Of a stretch of 64,000 nt of DNA, positions 27,186 through 37,704 are shown piece after piece; within the stretch, counting starts at the first letter, position 1, and the number at the start of each line of letters is the position of its first letter. The stretch covers positions 1,901,501 to 1,965,500 of the forward strand of contig NZ_CP149926.1 in NCBI RefSeq assembly GCF_037949285.1, read 5' to 3'. The position numbers and the translations under genes were made by a program. The notes below the pieces were generated by a model, which saw only the letters and a program-made list of their open reading frames with translations, was not told the origin of the DNA and did not search any database. The stretch comes from Thioclava sp. GXIMD4216. Its GTDB lineage: Bacteria > Pseudomonadota > Alphaproteobacteria > Rhodobacterales > Rhodobacteraceae.

Positions 27186-28246
27186 CCTCGCGTTTCAGGG
27201 CTTTCCAGCAAGGCCAGCAGACGGGCCTCTGCCGCAGACAGCCCGCGCAGCTTGACGGGCTCCAGATCGGGCAACCGCCTCGCCTCGGCCAAGGCAATCA
27301 CCTTCGGGTGGATATAGCTGTTGCGCGCCACTGTCGGGGTGTTGTTCAGACGCGCGGCCGCCGCGCCGGAAAGCGCCTTGATCGTCCGCCCGCCCGCCTC
27401 GGCGGCCTCGAAGGCGGCAAGACTGCCGGACCATGTGCGGAAGGTTTTGGCCGTGAAATTTCCCTGACCCAAGTCAGAGAGATAGGCATTCAGCTGGTCA
27501 GAGCCGAGCGCGCGTGGCGCTCCGTCCTCGTCGATCCAGGTGATCAGCTCCGCCCCCGGTAAATCGCGCGCCTGATCAAGCACTTTCAGCAGCTTGCGGT
27601 CGGTCAGGCGGCGGCGTATTTTCTTGCCGCCTTTGGCGGTATAGCTCAATCGCAGCCCGTCCTCGCAAAGCCGCATCTGGCGACGGCGCAGGGTCAGCGC
27701 CCCGTAGCTGCCATTGGCCTGCGTATAGGCCGCATTGCCCACGCGCATCGCCAGACGGTCGATCAGCAGCACCGCCGCGGCAAGGGCGAAGGACATCTCG
27801 CCCGGCCCCTCGGCCAGATCACGGGTGACCGCGCGCCGGATACGCGGCAAGGCATGGCCGAAACCGGTCAGGGTCTCGAATTTCTCTGCCGCCCGCGCCT
27901 CGGACCAGAGCGGATGATAGCGGTATTGCTTGCGCGTGCGGGCATCCAGCCCCGTGGCCTGTAAATGCCCGTTCTCGCGCGGCGAGATCCAGACCTCCTC
28001 ATAGGCGGGCGGAATGCCCAGAGCTTCGATACGTGCGCGTTCGGGGCCACGGGCCAGCGTGGTGCCGTCGGGCAGCGTGTAGCTGAACCCGCGCCCACAG
28101 CGCCTGCGCGCGATGCCGGGACGGCTGTCGGGGTAAAAGCACAGCCCCTCTGGCAGATCTTCCGGCGCAGCCCGCACCTTCATCTGCGGTCCGCAGGCCG
28201 CCTGCAATGACGTCTTCTGCGGACTGGCTGATGCCGCCCCTGCCAT
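27182..28246 (-). CDS. DNA topoisomerase IB
   Basis: 354 residues, the size of bacterial poxvirus-like type IB topoisomerases. Relaxes supercoils by a 3'-phosphotyrosyl intermediate. The catalytic tyrosine is in ARNSYIHPKVIAL; other active-site parts are LRVG-like LAMRVGNAAY, the KGGKK motif (YTAKGGKKIRRR) and KTFRTWSGSLAAF. It follows a DUF2945 gene with no gap, suggesting one unit. The first ~20 residues look non-conserved, so an internal start is possible. Confidence 0.93.
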   Translation of the reverse strand: MAGAASASPQKTSLQAACGPQMKVRAAPEDLPEGLCFYPDSRPGIARRRCGRGFSYTLPDGTTLARGPERARIEALGIPPAYEEVWISPRENGHLQATGLDARTRKQYRYHPLWSEARAAEKFETLTGFGHALPRIRRAVTRDLAEGPGEMSFALAAAVLLIDRLAMRVGNAAYTQANGSYGALTLRRRQMRLCEDGLRLSYTAKGGKKIRRRLTDRKLLKVLDQARDLPGAELITWIDEDGAPRALGSDQLNAYLSDLGQGNFTAKTFRTWSGSLAAFEAAEAGGRTIKALSGAAAARLNNTPTVARNSYIHPKVIALAEARRLPDLEPVKLRGLSAAEARLLALLESPETRG

Positions 28247-28465
28247 TCACCCCGCCTCCAGTTCGGAGCCAAGCTTGAGCACCCGCGCCCCATCCTCCTG
28301 ATGGATCTCGTAGGCGGGATTTTCGGCGCTGCCATTGCGGGTGATCGTGCTGCCATCGATCTGGCGCTCTACCCGCGTCTCATGGCGGCTGGCAATCTTG
28401 CCCCTGGCCTCGCCCTGCCCCCAGCTCCACGTGACCCACTGGCCGGTCCGGAACGCATTCCCCAT
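28247..28465 (-). CDS. DUF2945 (Tudor-like HVA1) small protein
   Basis: 72 residues. Matches the small DUF2945/HVA1 Tudor-like family: FRTGQWVTWSWGQGEARGKI, then NPAYEIHQEDGARVLKLGSE. Its stop abuts the topoisomerase IB start, so translation is likely coupled. The fold is a small beta barrel that may bind nucleic acid or protein; no function is established that I know of. Confidence 0.85.
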   Translation of the reverse strand: MGNAFRTGQWVTWSWGQGEARGKIASRHETRVERQIDGSTITRNGSAENPAYEIHQEDGARVLKLGSELEAG

Positions 28466-28585
28466 CGCCTCTCTCCTCTTGCTGCCTGCGCAACGCCAAC
28501 GGGATGGCCCGCAAGAAGTTCCCGAAAACGCGCGGGGTTCCCGAAAGGCGGCCTTGCCCCTATATCTGCGTCAACAGGAGGCCCC

Positions 28586-30019
28586 ATGACCGCATCCCAT
28601 CCCATTCCCTTCACCAATAGCTATGCCAATCTGCCCGAGCGGTTTTTCGCGCCGCAAGCCCCCACGCCGGTCTCTGCGCCCGCGCTGATTGCCGTCAATG
28701 ACGCGCTGGCCCGCCAGCTTGGCATCGCCCCCGATTTCCTGCGCAGCCCCGAGGGCGTGGCCATGCTGGCGGGCAACCACCTGCCCGAAGGCGCCCAGCC
28801 GATTGCTCAGGCCTATGCGGGCCACCAGTTTGGCGGCTGGGTGCCGCAACTGGGCGATGGCCGTGCGGTGCTGCTTGGCGAGGTCACCACACCGCAGGGC
28901 AGCTATGACATCCAGCTCAAAGGAGCAGGCCCCACGCCCTTCTCGCGCCGTGGCGACGGTCGGGCATGGGTTGGCCCCGTGCTCCGCGAATATGTGGTCT
29001 CCGAGGCAATGGCCGCTCTTGGCCTGCCCACCACCCGCGCCTTGGGAGCGGCCTTTACCGGCGACACTGTCCTGCGCGATATGAAGCGGCGGCGGGGGGC
29101 GGTGCTGGCGCGGGTGGCCCGCAGCCATGTCCGCGTCGGCACGTTCCAGTATTTCGCGGCCCGTGGCGATGTCGAGGCGCTCCAGATCCTGACCGATCAT
29201 GTCATCGCCAAGCTCTATCCCGACTGCCAGAACGCGCTGGATCTGCTACAGGCCGTTGTCGCGGCGCAGGCGCGCCTTATCGCCGGATGGATGAGCCTCG
29301 GCTTCATTCACGGCGTGATGAATACCGATAATATGGCAGTTTCCGGCGAGACCATCGATTACGGCCCCTGCGCCTTCAGCGATATCTACCATCCCGAGAT
29401 GGTGTTCAGTTCCATCGACCAGTATGGCCGCTATGCCTATGGCGCGCAGCCGCAGGTCGCGCTGTGGAATCTGGCGCAATTCGCCACCTGTCTCGTGCCC
29501 CTGATGGGGCCGCAGGAGGCCGCAGTGGAACAGGCGACCGCAGCCATCAACACCTTCACACCGCTTTATCAGGCCGAATGGCTGGGCCGCTTCGGTCGCA
29601 AGATCGGTATCGCCGAGGCACAGCCCGAAGATCTTCCGCTGATTCAGGACTTCCTGACGGCCCTGGCACAGGGACAGGGCGATTTCACCCGCAGCTTTAC
29701 CGCCTTGCGACGCGGCGAGGATGCGGCACAGGAACTCAGCGATCCGGCGCTGCTGGAGACCTGGACCTCGCGCTGGCAGACACGTCTGGCGCAGGAGGCG
29801 GACCCGCAGGGCGTGATGGCCGCCGCCAATCCGCTCCGTATTCCGCGCAACCACCGCGTTGAAGCCGCGATTATGGCCGCAGAAGATGGCGACCTGACCC
29901 CCTTCGAGACGCTTATGAAGGCTCTGGCGCAGCCCTATGGCGAGGCCCCTGAATTTGCCGCTTTCGAGGCAGCGCCCGCGCTTTCGGAACGGGTCATCCG
30001 CACCTTCTGCGGCACCTGA
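28586..30019 (+). CDS. selO: SelO/YdiU protein adenylyltransferase
   Basis: Pseudokinase-fold enzyme that transfers AMP to proteins, linked in other bacteria to oxidative-stress redox control. Signatures: YAGHQFGGWVPQLGDGRAVL (glycine-rich loop region), YDIQLKGAGPTPFSRRGDGR, LREYVVSEAMAALGLPTTRA and the metal-binding active site HGVMNTDNMAVSGETIDYG. AGGAG precedes ATG 28586 (477 residues, normal); the in-frame extension upstream overlaps the divergent DUF2945 gene and is not family-like. Confidence 0.95.
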   Translation: MTASHPIPFTNSYANLPERFFAPQAPTPVSAPALIAVNDALARQLGIAPDFLRSPEGVAMLAGNHLPEGAQPIAQAYAGHQFGGWVPQLGDGRAVLLGEVTTPQGSYDIQLKGAGPTPFSRRGDGRAWVGPVLREYVVSEAMAALGLPTTRALGAAFTGDTVLRDMKRRRGAVLARVARSHVRVGTFQYFAARGDVEALQILTDHVIAKLYPDCQNALDLLQAVVAAQARLIAGWMSLGFIHGVMNTDNMAVSGETIDYGPCAFSDIYHPEMVFSSIDQYGRYAYGAQPQVALWNLAQFATCLVPLMGPQEAAVEQATAAINTFTPLYQAEWLGRFGRKIGIAEAQPEDLPLIQDFLTALAQGQGDFTRSFTALRRGEDAAQELSDPALLETWTSRWQTRLAQEADPQGVMAAANPLRIPRNHRVEAAIMAAEDGDLTPFETLMKALAQPYGEAPEFAAFEAAPALSERVIRTFCGT

Positions 30020-30021
30020 TC

Positions 30022-30702
30022 CTAGCGCCCGCGCCCGCGCCGCCGCTTGCCGATCTTACGGAAAAAGCGGCGGTTGCGGGTCACGAAATCCTCGAAGAAG
30101 GCACGGGTAAAGCCGGGGCCGCGCCCGTAAAGATAGGCCCAGCCCGCCAAAGCCCCCAATGCGCCACCGATCACATCGACGATCAGATCGCCCATCGTAT
30201 CCATCAGGCCCGATTTCTGCATATTCGTGCCGAAAATCTGGTCCATGCCGAATTCGAAAATCTCCCATAGCGCCCCGATCGTCACCGCGAAGGAAAAGGC
30301 GATCAGCGCCATCGCCCAACGGGGAGCGGCATAGCGGTCCCCTTCGAACAGCATGAAAACGAACACAAACCCCACCAGCCCGAAGCCAAGCGCCGAGCCC
30401 CCATGCAGCGCGATATCCCACCACCAGAAACGGTTGTAGAAATCGAATGCCTCACCGAGGAAGATGGTGGCGAAGATAAAGCCCGTCACCGCCACGACCA
30501 GCGCCGTGGGCATCGAGATCCCGATGCGCGAGCTGACATAAAGCGGCACCAGAGTCAGCACGAAGGTAAACAGGGCCACCCCCGCCAGCGGCCACTGACG
30601 CTCGAACAGCGCAAGCAGGAATTCAAAGGCCAGCATCCCCCAGATGACCTTGACCGGCCAAGGCTGCATACGGGCGATATCGAGGGGCGTCTTGCGTGTC
30701 AT
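30022..30702 (-). CDS. DUF2238-like integral membrane protein
   Basis: About 226 residues with six membrane segments; characteristic FYNRFWWWDIALHGGSALGF and LWEIFEFGMDQIFG, with GDLIVDVIGGALGAL near the end, resemble the DUF2238/YjdF family. The C-terminus is very basic (RRRGRGR). Function unknown. Starts ATG 30702 or TTG 30720. Its stop is two bases from the convergent selO stop. Confidence 0.75.
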   Translation of the reverse strand: MTRKTPLDIARMQPWPVKVIWGMLAFEFLLALFERQWPLAGVALFTFVLTLVPLYVSSRIGISMPTALVVAVTGFIFATIFLGEAFDFYNRFWWWDIALHGGSALGFGLVGFVFVFMLFEGDRYAAPRWAMALIAFSFAVTIGALWEIFEFGMDQIFGTNMQKSGLMDTMGDLIVDVIGGALGALAGWAYLYGRGPGFTRAFFEDFVTRNRRFFRKIGKRRRGRGR

Positions 30703-30878
30703 ACGCGAAATATGGGACAACTCCGCCGCTTCGGAAAGACCACAGTGCTGCCCGACCCCACGCGATCACAAAAATTTTCGGATCAATCCGCCACGAAACG
30801 AGATTTTTTTCCGCAGACAGGGTGACAAACAGAACCGGCATTCTATATCGGGCCTCAAGATAGGCATGCTGATAACCA

Positions 30879-31586
30879 ATGACTCTCCGAATAGCCTCGT
30901 ACAATATCCACAAATGCGTCGGTGTTGATCGCCGTCGGGACCCGCATCGCATCATCGATGTCCTCAATACGCTCGATGCCGATGTCATCGCGTTGCAGGA
31001 AGTCGACAGGCGGCGCGGCGCGCGCCCTGCGGCCCTGTCGGCAAGCCTGATCGAGGCCGAAACCGACTTCCGCACCATCGAGCAACCCCGCACCGGCCCC
31101 GACAGTCTGGGCTGGCACGGGCAGGCGTTTCTGGTCAAGCGCGGGGTCGAGATGCTGTCCTGCACAGGGATCGAACTGCCGGGGCTGGAGCCGCGCGGAG
31201 CCTTGCATCTGAGCCTCAAGGCCGAGGAGGATCTGCCCTTCTCGATCTTTGCCGCCCATCTGGGGCTACGCCGCACCGACCGCCGTGCGCAATGGACGCG
31301 GATTGCCAAGGAAATGCTGGCCGCCTCTCCGTCGCCTGCACTGGCCATCGGTGATTTCAACGAATGGTCGGGCCGCAACGGCTTCGAGGCCCTGGGCGGG
31401 TTTACCGTCCATGCGCCCGGCGCGACCTACCCTTCGGTCGCACCGGTCGGCAAACTGGATCGAATCGTCACCTGCAACCGCGCCCATATCACCCATATGT
31501 CGGTGCATGACACGCAGCTGACCCGCCGTGCCTCCGACCACCTGCCGATCTGGGCCGATATCGGCGGGCTGCGTCGCAGACGCTGA
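30879..31586 (+). CDS. Endonuclease/exonuclease/phosphatase family protein
   Basis: 235 residues, whole-length EEP domain: IASYNIHKCVGVD (metal-binding Asn), DVIALQEVDRRRG (catalytic Glu), LAIGDFNEWSGRNGFE and the terminal RASDHLPIWADI (catalytic Asp-His). Homologues cleave DNA, RNA or phosphodiesters in lipids; the substrate cannot be told from sequence. No signal peptide, so cytoplasmic. Divergent from the DUF2238-like gene. Confidence 0.9.
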   Translation: MTLRIASYNIHKCVGVDRRRDPHRIIDVLNTLDADVIALQEVDRRRGARPAALSASLIEAETDFRTIEQPRTGPDSLGWHGQAFLVKRGVEMLSCTGIELPGLEPRGALHLSLKAEEDLPFSIFAAHLGLRRTDRRAQWTRIAKEMLAASPSPALAIGDFNEWSGRNGFEALGGFTVHAPGATYPSVAPVGKLDRIVTCNRAHITHMSVHDTQLTRRASDHLPIWADIGGLRRRR

Positions 31587-33080
<1,494 letters not shown>

Positions 33081-33102
33081 TCCGGTCTCTCCGGTAAGAT
33101 CC

Positions 33103-33134
33103 AAAGGCGCGGCACTGTCCGCGCCTTTTCTTTT
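33103..33134 (+). terminator. Rho-independent terminator after eno
   Basis: Stem AAAGGCGCGG / CCGCGCCTTT with loop CACTGT, followed by TCTTTT. Confidence 0.9.
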
Positions 33135-33302
33135 GGCCAAGTTTGTTTGACCAGAGGTTTCCGCTTTCGGAAACCTGACAGGTGACTTTCGCGCAAGACG
33201 GAAAGCATTTGTCTGGCTAGTTTGCCCCCACGCACCGGTCGCGTCCACTCCCGTTTCCCAGCCTCCCGCCAAAGCCGCGCGGGGGGATCGAAAGGACATC
33301 CC

Positions 33303-34217
33303 ATGCAACGACCGCTTCTTCTGGGCATTCTGGCCACCGCCTTCTGGGCCAGCAATTTCGACGCCACCCGCATCGCGCTTGAAAGCCTTGCCCCCCTGAC
33401 CGCCGCCAGCCTGCGATTTGTCATTGCGATCATCGCCATCATGACTCTTCTGGCCTGCACCGAGGGGCTGGCACTGGCCCCGTTGCGCCGCAATCTTCTG
33501 GCCTTCCCCGCATTGGGCATTCTGGGGGTGGCAGGGTTCAATGCCGCGCTCTGTATCGGGCTGCAAAGCTCTAGCCCGCTGACGGGGGCACTGATCATGG
33601 CCACAACGCCGCTCAGCTCGACGCTTCTGGAAAGCCTTCTGACGCGCAAATGGCCTGCGGTGCAAACCTTCTGCGGTATGGCGCTGAGCCTGTTCGGGGT
33701 GGCGCTGGTGCTTGGCCGTGGCCATTTCGCGACGATAGGGGCAATGCTGACACCGGGAGATCTGGTGATCTTTGCAGGCTCTCTGGCGTGGGCGGCCTAT
33801 GGTGTGGGGTGCAAACGCTTCGTAAAGGACGCCTCGCCATTGGCCATCTCAAGCTGGACCATGCTGTTCGGCACGATTGCCTTGGTGCTGACGTCGCTGA
33901 CAGAGGGAAACCCGCTCCGCGCCGCGTGGCGGGCCGCTCCCGACGCGCTGCTGGCCTCGCTCTGGATGGGGATCGTGGGCTCGGCGCTGGCCTATATTTT
34001 CTGGACGATCGCGATTGCAGGACGGGGCGTGGCGCGCACGGCGATCCTGTTCAATCTCGTGCCGGTCTTTGCCATGCTGATCGGCTGGGGCATCGGCCAA
34101 TCCCCCGCGCCGCTGCAGATCCTCGGCACGGCCATCACGATCCTCGGTGTCGCCCTGACGCAAATGCGCCTGTCGCGCTTGACAGCACGCCCGTCCCGCG
34201 GCCCAATCGCATCATGA
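33303..34217 (+). CDS. EamA/DMT-family transporter
   Basis: 304 residues with ten membrane helices in two EamA repeats: LGILATAFWASNFDATRIAL at the start and FAGSLAWAAYGVGCKRFVKD for repeat two; the C-terminal helix pair is ILFNLVPVFAMLIGWGI. Such proteins are mostly metabolite exporters. AAAGGA precedes ATG 33303. Its stop overlaps the start of the cupin gene as ATGA. Confidence 0.9.
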   Translation: MQRPLLLGILATAFWASNFDATRIALESLAPLTAASLRFVIAIIAIMTLLACTEGLALAPLRRNLLAFPALGILGVAGFNAALCIGLQSSSPLTGALIMATTPLSSTLLESLLTRKWPAVQTFCGMALSLFGVALVLGRGHFATIGAMLTPGDLVIFAGSLAWAAYGVGCKRFVKDASPLAISSWTMLFGTIALVLTSLTEGNPLRAAWRAAPDALLASLWMGIVGSALAYIFWTIAIAGRGVARTAILFNLVPVFAMLIGWGIGQSPAPLQILGTAITILGVALTQMRLSRLTARPSRGPIAS

Positions 34218-34639
34218 GCATTGCCGATCAAATCATCAGAACTCTGGATCTGGCCCCCCATCCCGAAGGGGGCCATTACCGCCAGACATGGATCGCCGAG
34301 GGCACGGGCCGTGCTGCGGGCACCTGCATCTATTTCCTGCTGAAAGCCGGAGAGACCAGCCACTGGCACAGGATCGATTCCACCGAAATCTGGCTCTGGC
34401 ATGCAGGGGCACCGCTGACGCTGTCGCTTTCGGCCAGCGACGCGGGGCCTGCAACCGACCACCGGCTTGGCCCCGACATTCTGTCGGGCGACCGCCCACA
34501 GGTGATTGTGCCGCCCCATCACTGGCAGGCCGCCCGCAGCACAGGCAGCTATAGCCTTGTCAGCTGCACCGTTTCCCCCGGCTTCCGCTTCGAGGGCTTC
34601 ACGCTGGCGCCCGAAGGGTTCGACATCGCGCGCGGCTGA
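34214..34639 (+). CDS. Cupin protein, DUF985 family
   Basis: 141 residues. DUF985 cupin: LDLAPHPEGGHYRQTWIAEG, IYFLLKAGETSHWHRIDSTE (metal-type His residues) and IVPPHHWQAARSTG, then SPGFRFEGFTLAPEGFD. Start overlaps the DMT transporter stop (ATGA), so the pair is translated together. Function of the family is unknown; some members resemble sugar-binding cupins. Confidence 0.9.
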   Translation: MSIADQIIRTLDLAPHPEGGHYRQTWIAEGTGRAAGTCIYFLLKAGETSHWHRIDSTEIWLWHAGAPLTLSLSASDAGPATDHRLGPDILSGDRPQVIVPPHHWQAARSTGSYSLVSCTVSPGFRFEGFTLAPEGFDIARG

Positions 34640-34984
34640 TCAGTTGGTGCAGAAAAACCGCTGCCCCGTATCCGTGACCCCCCAGTATTCGACAAAATCG
34701 AAACCGTGATCGCTGCATAGGCCGCGCGCCTGCGCATAATTCTCGCCCGCAGGCGCGTCTTCGTCGAAGTCGTGATCGATTTCCGAGAAGGTGATCATCT
34801 GGCCGTTATAGATATAGCCCGAAGCCTCCTGCCCCGCCATCAGGGCCGGTCTGGGAAGATCGGGCAAAGCGGGAAGATCGGGAAGATGTGGCAGGAAATT
34901 GGGCGGCGCGATGCGCGAGGCGATCTCGGGGGTGTGCCCACATCCCCAAAGAAGAAAGGGCAACAAAATCATAAACTTGTTCAT
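34640..34984 (-). CDS. Small lipoprotein, unknown family, CtrA box upstream
   Basis: 114 residues. Lipoprotein signal: KFMILLPFLLWGCG with Cys15 as the lipidated residue (LWGC lipobox). Residues ~25-48 are Pro/Leu-rich (LPHLPDLPALPDLPRP); the C-terminal part has ENYAQARGLCSDHGFDFVEY and ends RFFCTN. No family recognised. A consensus CtrA box lies 90 bases upstream (35074-35088), the only gene in position to use it. The stop abuts the convergent cupin gene. Confidence 0.75.
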   Translation of the reverse strand: MNKFMILLPFLLWGCGHTPEIASRIAPPNFLPHLPDLPALPDLPRPALMAGQEASGYIYNGQMITFSEIDHDFDEDAPAGENYAQARGLCSDHGFDFVEYWGVTDTGQRFFCTN

Positions 34985-35073
34985 CCACTCGGCCTTTACG
35001 TATTTTTATCGTTGAAAAGCCGGGCAAATTTATGCCGATCACGCGGGCTCACAAACCCGAGATCCCGAAGGTG

Positions 35074-35088
35074 TTAACGAATGATTAA
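35074..35088 (-). promoter_or_regulatory. CtrA box TTAA-N7-TTAA
   Basis: TTAA 35074-35077, seven bases, TTAA 35085-35088. Sits in the 128-base gap upstream of the lipoprotein gene and downstream of anmK. Both neighbours are on the minus strand, so only the lipoprotein gene can be controlled from here. Confidence 0.6.
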
Positions 35089-35112
35089 TTCTGTTGCCGG
35101 AAAATCGCGCCT

Positions 35113-36210
35113 TTACACGGGGTAGTTGATCTGCCCGCCCCCGACTTGCGCAGCAACACCCGTGGTCGCCGGACCCGAGGTCGGCAGCCCCCGCGCCACC
35201 CTGACGGCCAGATAGGCAAACGCCTGCGCCTCCAGCATATCGCCATCCAGCCCCAGATCCTCGACAGGGGCCACCGCACAGGGCACACGCCTCGCGATCT
35301 CTGCCACCAGCGCCTCGTTCAGCCGCCCGCCGCCGCAGAGATAGAGATGTTGCGGCATCTCCCGGAAATGCTCGAACCCGCGGGCGACCGATGCCGCAGA
35401 ACAGGCCGTCAGCGTGGCCGCCGCATCGGCATCGCCCAGCCCCGAAACCAGTTCCAGCACGCCATGAAAATCGTTCCGGTCCAGAGATTTCGGCGGTATT
35501 TTCAGAAAATACGGATGGGCAAGAAACGCCTCGACAACCGCCTCGTCAACCTTGCCCTGCGCGGCAAGCGCGCCACCTTCATCCTGACCGAGATTGAAGC
35601 GCAGCCGCATCAGGTCATTGATGGGAGCATTGGCAGGGCCGGTATCGAAGGCCAGCACCGCAGCCTCCTCCTCGGGGGCGGCGCGGCGCGGATCGACCCA
35701 TGTGACATTGCCGACCCCGCCCAGATTGAGAAAGACACAAGGCGTGTCCAGCCCCGCCCATTTGGCGCAGGCAAAATGGAAATAAGGCACAAGCGGTGCC
35801 CCCTGCCCGCCAAGCCGGACATCCGCCGTGCGGAAATCCCAGACCACAGGCTTGCCCAGCACCTCCGCCAGCACCGCCCCATCGCCTGCCTGATGGGTCC
35901 CCCGCCCGCGCGGCTCATGCGCCAGCGTCTGGCCATGAAAGCCCACGATCTCGGCCTCGGAAAAGGCACTGAGAATTTCGGCATGCGCCGTCTCGACGAC
36001 CTCTGCGGCAGGCTCGACCGCAGTCTCTCCCTGCCATGCCCCCAATGCGCTGTGCAGAACGCCCCGCTCGGCCTCGCTATAGGGCCGGTAATCGGAGCGC
36101 CCGAAATCCAGAATCCGCAGACCATCGGTCAATAGCAACGCCGCATCCACGCCATCAAGTGACGTGCCCGACATCGCGCCCACTGCCCAGACAGGACCTG
36201 CTTTCAACAT
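35113..36210 (-). CDS. anmK: Anhydro-N-acetylmuramic acid kinase
   Basis: Phosphorylates and opens 1,6-anhydro-MurNAc released in peptidoglycan recycling. Signature [18 protein letters not shown] at residues ~9-26; further family parts [35 protein letters not shown] and [27 protein letters not shown] precedes ATG 36210 (365 residues, normal). Divergent from tyrS with 59 bases between, an arrangement common in Rhodobacterales. Confidence 0.96.
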   Translation of the reverse strand: MLKAGPVWAVGAMSGTSLDGVDAALLLTDGLRILDFGRSDYRPYSEAERGVLHSALGAWQGETAVEPAAEVVETAHAEILSAFSEAEIVGFHGQTLAHEPRGRGTHQAGDGAVLAEVLGKPVVWDFRTADVRLGGQGAPLVPYFHFACAKWAGLDTPCVFLNLGGVGNVTWVDPRRAAPEEEAAVLAFDTGPANAPINDLMRLRFNLGQDEGGALAAQGKVDEAVVEAFLAHPYFLKIPPKSLDRNDFHGVLELVSGLGDADAAATLTACSAASVARGFEHFREMPQHLYLCGGGRLNEALVAEIARRVPCAVAPVEDLGLDGDMLEAQAFAYLAVRVARGLPTSGPATTGVAAQVGGGQINYPV

Positions 36211-36269
36211 GGCTTCCCCTTTACGTGACACAAGGATATACGCATGCCCATAAGAAAGGAACAAGCCAG

Positions 36270-37520
36270 ATGACATACCATCCCAAATCGGACTTCCTGC
36301 GCACCATTATCGAGCGCGGATTCCTGGCCGACTGCACCGACCTGCAGGAGCTGGACCAGAAACTCTATTCCGGGACGGTCACTGCCTATATCGGCTATGA
36401 CGCCACGGCCGCCTCGCTGCATGTGGGCCACCTGCTCAACATCATGCTGCTGCGCTGGTTCCAGAAATGCGGCCATAAGCCGATCACCCTGATGGGCGGC
36501 GGCACGACAAAAGTGGGCGACCCCTCCTTCCGCTCGGATGAACGCCCGCTTCTGGGGCCGGAGCAGATCCAGGCCAATATCGACGGCATGCAGAAAGTCT
36601 TCGCCCGCTACCTCGATTACAAAGAGGGCGGCAATGGCGCGCTGATGCTCAACAATGCCGAATGGCTCGACAGCCTGAACTACCTCGACTTCCTGCGCGA
36701 TATCGGGCGGCATTTCTCGGTCAACCGCATGCTGTCGTTCGAGTCGGTGAAATCGCGTCTGGACCGTGAACAATCGCTGTCCTTCCTCGAATTCAACTAC
36801 ATGATCCTGCAGGCCTATGACTTCCTCGAACTGAACCGCCGCTATGATTGCGCGCTTCAGATGGGCGGCTCGGACCAATGGGGCAATATCATCAACGGGA
36901 TCGACCTGACGCGCCGCGTGCTCGACCACGAGATCTTCGGCCTCACCACACCGCTCCTGACCACCTCCGACGGCCGCAAGATGGGCAAATCCCAAGGCGG
37001 CGCGATGTGGCTCAATGCCGAGATGCTCAGCCCCTATGAATTCTGGCAGTTCTGGCGCAACACCACGGACGCCGATGTGGGCCGCTTCCTCAAGCTTTAC
37101 ACCGAACTTCCGGTCGAGGAATGCGACCGTCTGGCAGCCCTTCAGGGCTCGGAAATCAACGAGGGCAAAATCATCCTCGCCCGCGAGGTGACCACCCTCC
37201 TGCACGGCGCCGATGCCGCCGCCGCCGCCGAAGCCACCGCGCGCGAAGTCTTCGAGAAGGGCGGCACCGGCGATGATCTGCCCACGCTGACCCTCTCGGC
37301 GGACGAACTGGGCGACGGCATCAGCCTTGCCCAGCTTGTCACACGCTCGGGCCTTGCCAAAACCGGCAAGGACGGCAAGCGGCTGATTGGCGAAGGCGGC
37401 CTGAAAGTGAATGACGAGACCTGCACCGAAGCAGGCCGCATGTTCACCGCATCCGACTTCGAAACGCCGGTCAAACTCTCGGCGGGCAAAAAACGCCACG
37501 CCCTCGTACAAATCGGCTAA
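36270..37520 (+). CDS. tyrS: Tyrosyl-tRNA synthetase
   Basis: Class I aminoacyl-tRNA synthetase for tyrosine. HIGH-type motif in [19 protein letters not shown], tyrosine-binding [22 protein letters not shown]-type motif [12 protein letters not shown]-terminal S4-like domain ([12 protein letters not shown]). AAAGGA precedes ATG 36270 (416 residues). No T-box leader is visible in the 59-base upstream gap. Confidence 0.97.
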   Translation: MTYHPKSDFLRTIIERGFLADCTDLQELDQKLYSGTVTAYIGYDATAASLHVGHLLNIMLLRWFQKCGHKPITLMGGGTTKVGDPSFRSDERPLLGPEQIQANIDGMQKVFARYLDYKEGGNGALMLNNAEWLDSLNYLDFLRDIGRHFSVNRMLSFESVKSRLDREQSLSFLEFNYMILQAYDFLELNRRYDCALQMGGSDQWGNIINGIDLTRRVLDHEIFGLTTPLLTTSDGRKMGKSQGGAMWLNAEMLSPYEFWQFWRNTTDADVGRFLKLYTELPVEECDRLAALQGSEINEGKIILAREVTTLLHGADAAAAAEATAREVFEKGGTGDDLPTLTLSADELGDGISLAQLVTRSGLAKTGKDGKRLIGEGGLKVNDETCTEAGRMFTASDFETPVKLSAGKKRHALVQIG

Positions 37521-37525
37521 AAATC

Positions 37526-37551
37526 AAAGGCGCCCCACAAGGCGCCTTTTT
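37526..37551 (+). terminator. Rho-independent terminator after tyrS
   Basis: Stem AAAGGCGCC / GGCGCCTTT, loop CCACAA, then TTT. Confidence 0.9.
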
Positions 37552-37570
37552 CCATCCGGCATCCAGCTGC

Positions 37571-37630
37571 CCGAAATATCCTCGGGGGTGAATTGGGCCG
37601 CAGGCCCAAGAGGGGGCAGACAGCCCCCTC
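37571..37630. repeat. Intergenic repeat of the Rhodobacterales type (ATATCCTCGGGGGTGAATT)
   Basis: A 60-base stretch with three parts: CCGAAATATCCTCGGGGGTG, a stem TTGGGCC-GCA-GGCCCAA, and a second stem GGGGGC-AGACA-GCCCCC. I know very similar sequences (ATATCC..GGGGGTGAATT with hairpins) as widespread intergenic elements in Rhodobacteraceae genomes. Only one copy is in this window, so its repeat nature is not shown here. Confidence 0.5.
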
Positions 37631-37648
37631 ACTTTCAAACCTCGAAAC

Positions 37649-37680
37649 GAAAAAGGCGGAGCCGCTTACGGCCCCGCCTC
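37649..37680 (-). terminator. Terminator after the aldolase gene
   Basis: On the minus strand, GAGGCGGGGCC ... GGCTCCGCC (one G-U pair), loop about 6 bases, then TTTTT. Confidence 0.8.
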
Positions 37681-37704
37681 TCTCATTTCCAAAACAGGAC
37701 GACC

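Noticed and set aside
36211..36269. T-box or other riboswitch in front of tyrS
   Set aside because: The gap is only 59 bases and shows no specifier hairpin or antiterminator.
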